Below are positions 43,999 to 51,491 of a stretch of DNA of 64,000 bases, piece after piece. Position 1 is the first letter of the stretch. Each line of letters starts with the position of its first letter. The notes under the pieces were generated by a model, which searched no databases, had not been told where the DNA came from, and worked only from the letters and a program-made list of their open reading frames with translations. The stretch is from VXPQ01 sp965223485 (GTDB taxonomy: Bacteria; Bacteroidota; Rhodothermia; Rhodothermales; VXPQ01), in assembly GCA_965223485.1 (NCBI GenBank), contig OZ244993.1:744001-808000 (forward strand), read 5' to 3'. Both the position numbers and the translations under genes were made by a program.

Positions 43999-44676
43999 AT
44001 GCTGCAAGACTTTCAGAATATATCATTCCAGACAACCAGCGTCGGCGACGTCGTGGCAGCCCTGATCGTAGCCTTCCTCTGCGGCTTCATGGTCTCGCTG
44101 GTCTATCGATGGACGTACCAGGGATCGAGCTATGCGCCGAGCTTTGTGCGGTCGATGATCTTCCTGGCGATGATCACGGCGGTGGTCATGCTGGTCATTG
44201 GCAACAACCTCGCCCGCGCCTTCGGGCTCGTCGGGGCCATGTCCATCATCCGCTTCCGCACGCCGCTCAAGGATCCTCAAGACATCGTCTTTGTCTTTTT
44301 CGCGCTGGCTACGGGCATGGCGGCGGGCGTGGGCATGTATGCGATCGCGCTCATCGGGACCGTAGGGATCAGCCTGGCGATCGTGTTGACGACCAAGAGC
44401 AACTACGCCGTCGTCCATAAGCAGTCGTTCGTCTTGCAACTTTCGTACGACGCGCCGCAGGACAACGGCGAGGCGGCCTACCTGCAGGTGCTCAACGAAT
44501 ACTGTAAGAAGCACGAGTTGATCAACGTCAGGGCCGTCGACAAGGGCGATGGGCTCGACCTTACGTTTTTCGTCAACCTGCACGACAAAGAGCAGCGCGA
44601 AGCGCTCCTGGGCGCCCTCGGCGAAGTCCCCCACGTCCACAACGTCAACCTCTACTACGACACCGAACAACTCTGA
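43999..44676 (+). CDS. DUF4956 membrane protein
   Basis: 225 residues with three or four hydrophobic segments in the N-terminal half (VAALIVAFLCGFMVSLVYRW and others). The signature GLVGAMSIIRFRTPLKDPQD is typical of DUF4956, and a soluble C-terminal domain has ferredoxin-like alternation (VNLHDKEQREALLGALGEVP). It overlaps or abuts the VTC gene stop, so the two are translationally coupled. It probably is the membrane partner of the VTC protein. ATG 43999 is chosen; a GTG two codons earlier overlaps the VTC stop. Confidence 0.82.
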   Translation: MLQDFQNISFQTTSVGDVVAALIVAFLCGFMVSLVYRWTYQGSSYAPSFVRSMIFLAMITAVVMLVIGNNLARAFGLVGAMSIIRFRTPLKDPQDIVFVFFALATGMAAGVGMYAIALIGTVGISLAIVLTTKSNYAVVHKQSFVLQLSYDAPQDNGEAAYLQVLNEYCKKHELINVRAVDKGDGLDLTFFVNLHDKEQREALLGALGEVPHVHNVNLYYDTEQL

Positions 44677-44722
44677 GCGGCTACTCAGCCCATCACCCCC
44701 AAACAAACGCAGGGCATAGATC

Positions 44723-45087
44723 CGGTGGAGAGCTTCAGTCCGGCAACGTGGCTACAGTTGACGGCCCTGGGGTTGTTTCGCTCGGCGAACCTCCGGAAGA
44801 CCCTGACCAGGATTGGGCTGTGGGTTGCCGAAGTCCATCAAGAAGCTTTCAGCGGCAGACGAAGCGCTTGCCCTCTCGTTTGAAAATGGGCCGACGTTGT
44901 ACATAGACCGCTACTTAGGCACAATTCTCGGTGAACGGTCTAAGTTGTCCGAGGAAACGGTAAGACCGTTCTTCCGAGATGTAAGAAACCTGCATCGTTG
45001 GCTGATGACGTCAGGAGAGAGCCGGGTAATCGGAAGAGGCATTACCGGTGCGAGTAATCTGGGCTTACTCTTTCTGATCGTCAGTGG
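44723..45087 (+). pseudogene. fused remnants of a DUF5060 gene end and a PepSY gene
   Basis: 44723-44820 is similar to the 3' end of the DUF5060 gene at 37155 (GGELQSGN to DPDQDWAV). It joins directly to a segment similar to the PepSY gene (GLPKSIKKLSAADEALALSF to SNLGLLFLIVSG). The first 75 or so PepSY residues and the intergenic region are missing at the join. It therefore records an old copy of the DUF5060-PepSY pair, now broken at both ends. Confidence 0.8.
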
Positions 45088-45196
45088 ACGGTTTCGTCCC
45101 GTCGTCGACGCGCACGAATTCCCACTGGGCGCCGGCGACGTGCGCGTGCGCCAGTGACAACGTTACGAACAAGATGAGTCGTAGCAGGTAAGGCAT
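45088..45196 (-). pseudogene. 5' fragment of a secreted protein
   Basis: It begins MPYLLRLILFVTLSLAHAHV followed by AGAQWEFVRVDDGT, a signal peptide and about ten mature residues. It then runs into the PepSY remnant. The parent family cannot be told. It is divergent from the FG-GAP fragment at 45404, so a shared promoter region (45197-45403) survives between two dead genes. Confidence 0.5.
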
Positions 45197-45403
45197 AGCA
45201 GATGACCCCCACTTCAAGATAGTAATGAGACACCAACGCTGTAAACTGGCAGAACCGTCAAGCCTACAGTCGGCCATCCAGACTCAGACGCCGTACCCTG
45301 GAATACGGAGTCGGCGGCTTGCGCGTGAAGGCCGTCTATTCCTATTCTCCAGTATGGCCCCCCGGTGTTACGGGCGCGACGGCGCCAGCAAACGGGTTTT
45401 CTT

Positions 45404-45678
45404 ATGAACGCGCTGAACTTCAATACCTGCCGTCTTGGACGGGCGTGTTGGCTGCCGAGCGTGTTGGTGGCCGTGCTCGCGCTGCTTGCCACGTCGCAAC
45501 CAGGCGTGGCGCAGCAGTTCACGCGGCGTACGCAAGCGGTTGGCCTTGAACGGGTCACCGGCACCAACGGTGTGGCCGTGGCCGACTACGACCGCGATGG
45601 CGACCTCGATGTGTATTTCGTCGTCAAGGCATCCTGCGACCCTATCGATTCGAAAACGTGGAACCGGTTGTTCGCTAC
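45404..45678 (+). pseudogene. 5' fragment of an FG-GAP/VCBS-repeat secreted protein
   Basis: A signal peptide (LPSVLVAVLALLATSQPGVA) is followed by VTGTNGVAVADYDRDGDLDV, a clear FG-GAP calcium-loop repeat, and TWNRLFATVT. It is cut by the left end of IS481 at 45679. Full-length relatives are many hundreds of residues long. Confidence 0.75.
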
Positions 45679-46711
45679 TGTGACCTCTCAGTAGGTTGTT
45701 CATTTGATCCTGACGCCCGAATTTATTAGGGATATCCGAACTGAAAATCAAAGAGAGCGCCGAATGAAGATTCACAAGAATGCCCGATTGACGCCGAAAG
45801 GTCGAGAGATTCTGGTTTGCCGCATCGTTAACGAGGGGCTTCGCGTCGAGGAAGCCGCGCAGGCCTCAGGGGTCAGCGTACGCACGGCCTACAAGTGGCT
45901 GGCCCGGTATCGCGCGCAGGGACGAGAAGGTCTGCAGGACGGTTCTTCGCGTCCTGTCAACTGCCCGCATCGCACGTCAGAGGCGCAACGGGAGACAATC
46001 CTGGCCCTTCGCCGCGCCCGATGCACCTATCGCGAGATTAGCCGAAGAACCGGGGTGGCGCACAGCACAGTGGCCCGGATAGCCCGGCAAGCCGGATTGA
46101 ACCGATTGTCCCATCTGGATCCTCCGGTTGCGTCTTGCCGTTATGTCTACCCGAATCCGGGCGACCTGCTGCACCTGGACGTCAAGCGGCTGGGGCGTTT
46201 CGTGCGTCCGGGCCATCGGGTCACCGGTAACCGACGAAAGAACTCCGCAGGAGCCGGATGGGAATACGTGCATGTGGCCATCGACGACCATTCCCGGGTA
46301 AGCTTCGCTTGCATCCAGCCCGGCGAGACCGCTCTAAGCGCCTGTAGCGCGCTCGTCGACACCCTGCGCTACTTCCGAACACTCGGAGTCGCCTTCACCC
46401 GCGTCATGACCGACAACGGCTCCTGCTACCGCTCGAAACGCTTCGCAAAACTGTGCCGACAACTCAAAATGAAACACATCCGAACGCGGCCCTATACCCC
46501 GCGAACCAACGGCAAAGCCGAACGCTTCATCCAAACCGCGCTGCGCGAATGGGCCTACGCACGCGCCTACGACAGCTCCGAACAGCGCGGCGAGTACCTC
46601 CCCCCCGCTGGCTGCACCGATACAATTGGCATCGACCACACGCCAGCTTGAAATACCGAACATCTATCCAATCCCTGAATATACCACTGAACAATGTGGT
46701 GGGGTTACACA
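45679..46711 (+). mobile_element. IS481-family element
   Basis: About 1033 bp. The right end read inward is TGTGTAACCCCACCACATTG, next to a CTAG target; the left end is TGTGACC with a TTGTTCA match further in. No clear target duplication is seen. It truncates the FG-GAP gene. A second tail of the same element lies at 33354-33498. Confidence 0.8.
45764..46651 (+). CDS. IS481-family transposase with 3' frameshift
   Basis: 295 residues from ATG 45764. Two helix-turn-helix regions (VEEAAQASGVSVRTAYKWLA; YREISRRTGVAHSTVARIAR) are followed by an rve integrase core with Asp in LLHLDVKRLGRF, Asp in TRVMTDNGSCYRS and Glu in TNGKAERFIQTALREWAYAR. Near 46603 a run of seven Cs shifts the frame, giving the odd tail PPAGCTDTIGIDHTPA. 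In the +0 frame of the other copy the end reads LPRWLHQYNWHRPHASLKYR, with five Cs. Catalytic residues precede the shift. It could be slippage, a sequencing error or real inactivation. Confidence 0.82.
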   Translation: MKIHKNARLTPKGREILVCRIVNEGLRVEEAAQASGVSVRTAYKWLARYRAQGREGLQDGSSRPVNCPHRTSEAQRETILALRRARCTYREISRRTGVAHSTVARIARQAGLNRLSHLDPPVASCRYVYPNPGDLLHLDVKRLGRFVRPGHRVTGNRRKNSAGAGWEYVHVAIDDHSRVSFACIQPGETALSACSALVDTLRYFRTLGVAFTRVMTDNGSCYRSKRFAKLCRQLKMKHIRTRPYTPRTNGKAERFIQTALREWAYARAYDSSEQRGEYLPPAGCTDTIGIDHTPA

Positions 46712-46778
46712 CCTAGACTGGGCACCAGATCGCCTGAAATAGCCGTTTTTCGGGCATTATAACATATAATTGACATGT

Positions 46779-46800
46779 GTTCGAATCCAGTCCCGGGCAC
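46779..46800 (+). repeat. right attachment-site repeat (attR)
   Basis: Exact 22-bp copy of 4735-4756, the 3' end of tRNA-Leu, with no tRNA upstream of it. It marks the right edge of the island. The JAMM gene starts 15 bp beyond. Confidence 0.85.
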
Positions 46801-46814
46801 ATTCACATCCTGTC

Positions 46815-47252
46815 ATGCAAACGCGAGCGGACGTACTCGCCCATATTCGCCGGCACGGCGAAGAAACGTATCCGGAGGAATGCTGCGGCTTTCTGATCGG
46901 ACGCCTGCATGCGGACGGGAACGAAGCGGTCTATGCGCGCCGCGCCGTAAACCGCAACGAAAACCGGCGGGAAGACCGGTATATCATCGCGCCCGGGGAA
47001 TATCTCGAAGCCGATCTTGCCGCCCACAGGGAAAATCTGGATATTGTGGGCATCTACCACTCGCACCCGGATCACCCGGCTGTTCCCTCCCGAACCGATC
47101 TCGAACTGGCGACCTTTCCCGGATACACCTACATCATCGTGTCGATCGAAAACGGGAAAGCCACGAACCTTTCGGCATGGTCGCTGACCGAAGATCGCTC
47201 GCGATTTCTGCCGGAAGAGATCGGCATACAAGCCGCCCAGAAAAAATCATAA
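46815..47252 (+). CDS. JAMM/MPN metalloprotease (Mec+/CysO-peptidase type)
   Basis: 145 residues. The zinc site is complete: E21/E22 in YPEECCGFLIG and the run HSHPDHPAVPSRTD giving H82, H84, S92 and D95. Small bacterial proteins of this class cleave after the diglycine of ubiquitin-like sulphur carriers (Mec+ acting on CysO-cysteine). Here the next gene, 11 bp on, encodes such a carrier fused to its E1, an obvious substrate. ATG 46815 is preferred; the upstream in-frame start at 46770 reads through the attachment repeat. Confidence 0.88.
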   Translation: MQTRADVLAHIRRHGEETYPEECCGFLIGRLHADGNEAVYARRAVNRNENRREDRYIIAPGEYLEADLAAHRENLDIVGIYHSHPDHPAVPSRTDLELATFPGYTYIIVSIENGKATNLSAWSLTEDRSRFLPEEIGIQAAQKKS

Positions 47253-47263
47253 CCACACGCGAA

Positions 47264-48715
47264 ATGGCCCACATCTACATCCCCTCCCCGCTGCGTGCGT
47301 ACGTTGACGGTCAGAGCACCATAGATATCGAAGGCGCCACCGTCGAGGAAGCGCTGGCGAACCTCGTACGGCAGCATCCGGCTATCGGGAAGCATCTGTT
47401 CGCAGAAACCGGCAAGCTCCGGCAATTCGTCAACATATACCGGAACGAGGAAGACATCCGGTATCTGGACCGCGAAAAAACCGCCCTGGACCCGAAGGAC
47501 GAAATATCTATCGTGCCTTCTGTGGCCGGGGGAGCGGAAGGCGACGCCTGCATGATGCGCAACCTGAAGCCGGAAGAAATCAGGCGGTACAGCCGACATC
47601 TCACCCTCCCCGAATTCGGGATGGAGGGACAAAGAAAGCTCAAAACATCCTCCGTGCTCGTCGTGGGTGCAGGCGGGCTCGGCTCGCCGCTGGCCCTGTA
47701 CCTTGCTGCCGCCGGCGTCGGAAAAATAGGCATCGTGGACTTCGACGTAGTGGACGAAACCAACCTGCAACGGCAGATTCTTTACGGGACGAAGGATGTG
47801 GGACGAAAAAAACTCGCGGCGGCCCGCGAGACGATCCGCGACGTGAACCCGTTCGTCGAGGTGGAAACCTTCGACGTGGCGCTTACAAGCGAAAATGCGC
47901 TCGATATTCTTTCGGGGTACGACATCGTTGCGGACGGTACGGACAATTTTCCCACGCGCTATCTGGTCAACGATGCATGCGTGATGCTGGGCATTCCGAA
48001 TGCCTATGCCTCGATTTTTCGATTCGAAGGGCAGGCATCCGTGTTCGCTGCAAAAGACGGGCCGTGCTACCGTTGTCTGTACGAAGAACCCCCTCCTCCG
48101 GGGCTCGTCCCGTCCTGTGCAGAGGGAGGCGTACTGGGCGTCCTTCCCGGGCTGGCCGGCACCATACAAGCCACCGAAGTGATCAAGATGCTTACCGGTA
48201 TCGGAGAACCGCTTATCGGACGACTGCTGGTCATCGACGCACTCGGCATGCACTTCCGGGCGCTGCGTATCCGGCGCAATCCGGACTGCCCGGTGTGCGG
48301 CGACCATCCCTCCCAGACCGAACTCATTGACTATCAGGCTTTCTGCGGCATTGCCGCACAACCGAACGGCAACACCATGAAACAGGAAACATCTCTCCCC
48401 GAAATCACGGTACGCGAACTCAAGAACCGGATCGATCAGGGGAACCGCCCCTTTATCCTGGATGTGCGCCAGCCGCACGAGTACGACATCGTGAACCTCG
48501 ACGGCACGCTCATTCCGCTGGATGAACTGCCCGGCCGGCTGGACGAACTGGAAGAGCACAAGGACGCGGACATCGTGGTTCACTGCCGCTCGGGCGGGCG
48601 TTCTTCGCGGGCGGTGCAACTGATGCGCGAGCACGGGTTCGAGAACGCCCTTAACCTGAAAGGCGGCGTGTTGGCCTGGAGCGACGAGATCGACCCCTCC
48701 ATGCCGCAGTACTGA
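47264..48715 (+). CDS. fusion of MoaD/ThiS-like sulphur carrier, MoeB/ThiF-like E1 and rhodanese
   Basis: 483 residues in one frame. Residues 1-90 are a ubiquitin-like carrier (YIPSPLRAYVDGQSTIDIEG) ending in diglycine at 89-90 (VPSVAGG). A short linker leads to Met97-Met98, then an E1 domain (97-350) with the ATP loop GAGGLGSP (135-142), DETNLQRQILY and zinc cysteines CYRC and CPVC. A rhodanese domain follows (380-483) with active loop CRSGGRS at Cys441. E1 activates a carrier C-terminus and the rhodanese supplies sulphur. The carrier is normally a separate protein with a free diglycine. Here it would need cleavage after residue 90, or Met97 serves as an internal start. The JAMM protease lies 11 bp upstream. 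Confidence 0.85.
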   Translation: MAHIYIPSPLRAYVDGQSTIDIEGATVEEALANLVRQHPAIGKHLFAETGKLRQFVNIYRNEEDIRYLDREKTALDPKDEISIVPSVAGGAEGDACMMRNLKPEEIRRYSRHLTLPEFGMEGQRKLKTSSVLVVGAGGLGSPLALYLAAAGVGKIGIVDFDVVDETNLQRQILYGTKDVGRKKLAAARETIRDVNPFVEVETFDVALTSENALDILSGYDIVADGTDNFPTRYLVNDACVMLGIPNAYASIFRFEGQASVFAAKDGPCYRCLYEEPPPPGLVPSCAEGGVLGVLPGLAGTIQATEVIKMLTGIGEPLIGRLLVIDALGMHFRALRIRRNPDCPVCGDHPSQTELIDYQAFCGIAAQPNGNTMKQETSLPEITVRELKNRIDQGNRPFILDVRQPHEYDIVNLDGTLIPLDELPGRLDELEEHKDADIVVHCRSGGRSSRAVQLMREHGFENALNLKGGVLAWSDEIDPSMPQY

Positions 48716-48806
48716 GCTGTACGCGGCGGAACGAGCCCGGAGTACCTGGGAGCACGCCTTTCCTGCGACGTACAGGCTTGCGCTACACCCCAGGCCCCTG
48801 TAATCC

Positions 48807-49616
48807 ATGATCTATAAAACCATCCGGGGCGTTGACGTGCCCGCGCTTGGACTGGGCACGTACCTGCTCACGGGGCAGGCGTGCCGGCGCGGCGTGGCGG
48901 AGGCCATCGATATCGGATACCGGCACATCGACACGGCGGTGGCCTATGGCAACGAAGAAGAAACGGGACAGGGACTGCGCGACGCAGGTATCGCGCGGGA
49001 GGATATTTTCCTCACGACGAAAATATGGATGGATGATCTGATTCCGGCCCGGATCGCCCCGGCAACCGGAGAAAGCCTGTCGAAACTGCGCACGCCCTAT
49101 GTCGACCTGCTCCTCATTCACTGGCCGACTCCGGCCATGGAGCTTGAAGCGTGCCTCAATGAAATGCAGGCCTTGCAGGCAGCCGGCAAGGTGCGCCACA
49201 TCGGCGTCAGCAATTTTCCTCCCGCCCTGATGCAAAAGGCCGCTGCGCACGCGCCCATTTTCTGCAATCAGGTGGAATATCATCCCTATCTGGACCAGAG
49301 TGCATTACGTGCTCTGGCACAGGAGTGCGACACATTGCTTACGGCCTACAGACCCCTTGCCCGCGGCGCCGTATTGCGCGACGAAACACTAAAAGACATT
49401 GCGGAAGCACACAACAAAACGCCCGCGCAAATCACCCTGCGGTGGCTGCTCCAGCTCGACGGCGTAGCAGCTATCCCGAAGGCCTCCGCTTCGCAGCACC
49501 GGCGGCAAAATTTCGACCTGTTCGATTTCGAGCTGGATAACGAGGAAATGCGCCGGATCGACGCCCTGTCATGCGGGAAACGCATGGTGGATCCCTCATG
49601 GGCGCCGGCATGGTAA
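48807..49616 (+). CDS. aldo/keto reductase
   Basis: 269 residues, a typical small bacterial AKR. The NADPH-dependent TIM barrel has the tetrad visible: Asp and Tyr in YRHIDTAVAYGNEEE, Lys in FLTTKIW and His in LLIHWP. Further signatures are IGVSNFPPALM, FCNQVEYHPYLDQ and the cofactor region AIPKASASQHRRQNF. It reduces small aldehydes or ketones; no specific substrate can be given. It stands alone 91 bp after the E1-rhodanese gene. Confidence 0.92.
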   Translation: MIYKTIRGVDVPALGLGTYLLTGQACRRGVAEAIDIGYRHIDTAVAYGNEEETGQGLRDAGIAREDIFLTTKIWMDDLIPARIAPATGESLSKLRTPYVDLLLIHWPTPAMELEACLNEMQALQAAGKVRHIGVSNFPPALMQKAAAHAPIFCNQVEYHPYLDQSALRALAQECDTLLTAYRPLARGAVLRDETLKDIAEAHNKTPAQITLRWLLQLDGVAAIPKASASQHRRQNFDLFDFELDNEEMRRIDALSCGKRMVDPSWAPAW

Positions 49617-49728
49617 TAAAAAGCATGGTGGCAAAAATCATGCCCTGTCGCTATTATTACCAGGATCATCATTATTACTGCGATCATCGAATCCGGCGCC
49701 ACCCACCCCATACCGAATTGCAAGAATC

Positions 49729-51045
49729 ATGCATACCCATCGCTTGAACATACTGCTCCTGCTGGCAAGCCTGCCCCTACTCGTTATTGCGGGATGCAGC
49801 GTATCCGAAGGAAACGACCGGTACATGGTAGACGCATCCATGTGCGACGAAGATAACGGCGGCCTTGTCCTGCCCGACGGATTCTGTGCCGGCGTCGTTG
49901 CAGACAGCGTGGGGCGTACCCGGCACATCGTCGTGGACGCAGACGAGGACATTTACGTCATACACCGGCGTGTCACAGATGACGGCGGCGGTATTACGGC
50001 GCTCCGCGATACGGACAAGGATGGCAAGGCCGATTCCATGCACAGTTTCGGCGCCATTGCCGGCACCGGTCTCGAACTGTATGACGGCCACCTGTACGCT
50101 GCTACAGATACTTCGGTCTACCGGTTTGCCTTCGACGGCGACGAACTGGCGCCCATGAGTGAGCCCGAGCGCATCGTCGGGGACTTCCCGAGACAGGGAC
50201 AGCACGCCTCAAAGGCGATCGCCTTTGACGACGAGGGACATCTGTACGTGAACGTGGGCGCGCCATCGAACGCGTGCCAGGAAACGCCGCGTTCACCCGG
50301 GTCTTCGGGTGTTGACCCCTGCCCCCAACTTGAGCGGCAGGCCGGCGTATGGCGATTCGACGCGACCACAGCCGGACAGACCCAGGAAGCGGATGGGCAT
50401 CATTTTTCGACGGGCATCCGGAATGGCTTGGCGATGGCGTGGCACCCCGGCGCCGGCAGTGCCTACGTCGTACAGCATGGTCGCGACCAGTTGAACACGC
50501 TGTGGCCGGAATACTATTCGAACGAGCAAAATGCCGAGCTGCCCGCCGAGGAAATGCAGCGGCTGCAGGACGGAGCGGATTTCGGCTGGCCGTATTGCTA
50601 CTATGACCATCAGCAGGGAATGAAAGTCCTCTCGCCCGAATACGGTGGAGACGGCATGGAAGTCGGGCAGTGCGCCGACAAGGAAGATCCGGTGGTCGCC
50701 TTCCCGGGGCATTACGCCCCCAACGATCTGGTCTTCAACACGCAAGAGCACTTCCCGGCGCATTACGGGAACGGCGCCTTCATCGCTTTTCACGGTTCCT
50801 GGAACCGGGCGCCGCTTCCCCAGCAGGGATATATGGTGGCGTTCGTGCCCATGGACGCTTCCGGCGAACCGACCGGCGACTGGGAAAACTTCGCCGACGG
50901 GTTCAAGGGTGCAGATACTCTTGCGAGCTCCGGCGATGCCGTATACCGCCCGATGGGTCTGGCCTTCGGCCCGCACGGCTCCCTGTACGTGACGGACTCG
51001 ATGAAGGGGCGTATCTGGCGGATCGTCTACAAGGGCATGGAATAG
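49729..51045 (+). CDS. PQQ-type sugar (sorbosone) dehydrogenase-like lipoprotein
   Basis: 438 residues with a lipoprotein signal (LLLLASLPLLVIAGCSVSEG). The rest is a six-bladed propeller of the soluble glucose/sorbosone dehydrogenase class: GRTRHIVVDADEDIYVIHRR, ASKAIAFDDEGHLYVNVGAP, GIRNGLAMAWHPGAG, GADFGWPYCYYDHQQG, AFIAFHGSWNRAPLPQQGY and the closing GLAFGPHGSLYVTDSMKGRI. It should oxidise sugars in the periplasm if PQQ is available; PQQ genes are not in the window. Confidence 0.85.
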   Translation: MHTHRLNILLLLASLPLLVIAGCSVSEGNDRYMVDASMCDEDNGGLVLPDGFCAGVVADSVGRTRHIVVDADEDIYVIHRRVTDDGGGITALRDTDKDGKADSMHSFGAIAGTGLELYDGHLYAATDTSVYRFAFDGDELAPMSEPERIVGDFPRQGQHASKAIAFDDEGHLYVNVGAPSNACQETPRSPGSSGVDPCPQLERQAGVWRFDATTAGQTQEADGHHFSTGIRNGLAMAWHPGAGSAYVVQHGRDQLNTLWPEYYSNEQNAELPAEEMQRLQDGADFGWPYCYYDHQQGMKVLSPEYGGDGMEVGQCADKEDPVVAFPGHYAPNDLVFNTQEHFPAHYGNGAFIAFHGSWNRAPLPQQGYMVAFVPMDASGEPTGDWENFADGFKGADTLASSGDAVYRPMGLAFGPHGSLYVTDSMKGRIWRIVYKGME

Positions 51046-51491
51046 TTACTTGGCGCATGGTCGTTGCGCCGCATTTGTTTTTCCCTTTTGGCGGTGCGCC
51101 GGATGCGCGGCGTGCCGCCGAAAGCTCGTCTATACAAGCACCCCGGCGTGACGTAAAAAAGGGCGTCACGGTGTAGCCCTGGGACGCCATCTTCCAAGAA
51201 CAACGTATGCCCGGCCCGGCGATCACGGCGTGCGGAAAATACTTCTACTCTTTTCTTCTCCTTCCGCCATGCGAACCAGGCAGGAAGCGGTCCGATAAGA
51301 ATCCGACGGGGGGTAAGCGGACATGCTCACCACCCGGCGCCCCATAGATATGCGTTGGGTGTAAATTTGATGAAAAAGGAACAAAAACGCCTTCGGCGCC
51401 AAATCAAGTGTGGTTATATTGTAGTATATGTATTATTATTTTCGCAATTGACCCAATTCCGATTAAGTTTTTAACAAACACAGTCGCTATC
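51046..51491. other. intergenic region before amtB
   Basis: 446 bp without a gene. A 7-bp hairpin (CGTGACG 51147-51153 with CGTCACG 51164-51170) may end the upstream transcript. Near 51360 TAAATTTG fits the -7 element of Bacteroidota promoters, but no matching -33 element is clear. The last 90 bp are AT-rich. Confidence 0.4.

Larger units (their letters stand above)
4735..46800. mobile_element. genomic island integrated in the 3' end of tRNA-Leu
   Basis: The island is bounded by a 22-bp exact direct repeat (4735-4756 and 46779-46800) made of the T-loop to discriminator part of tRNA-Leu. This is the usual footprint of a tyrosine recombinase acting at a tRNA gene. Inside lie nearly all the IS elements, pseudogenes and accessory sugar genes of the window; outside is housekeeping. 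No integrase or excisionase gene is recognisable inside, so the element is probably stranded. The boundaries are read directly; the integration mechanism is inferred from known tRNA-targeted islands. Confidence 0.85.

Noticed and set aside
46775..47263. An upstream extension of the carrier-E1-rhodanese frame
   Set aside because: This part overlaps the JAMM gene in another frame and has no carrier homology; the carrier domain starts at the ATG at 47264.
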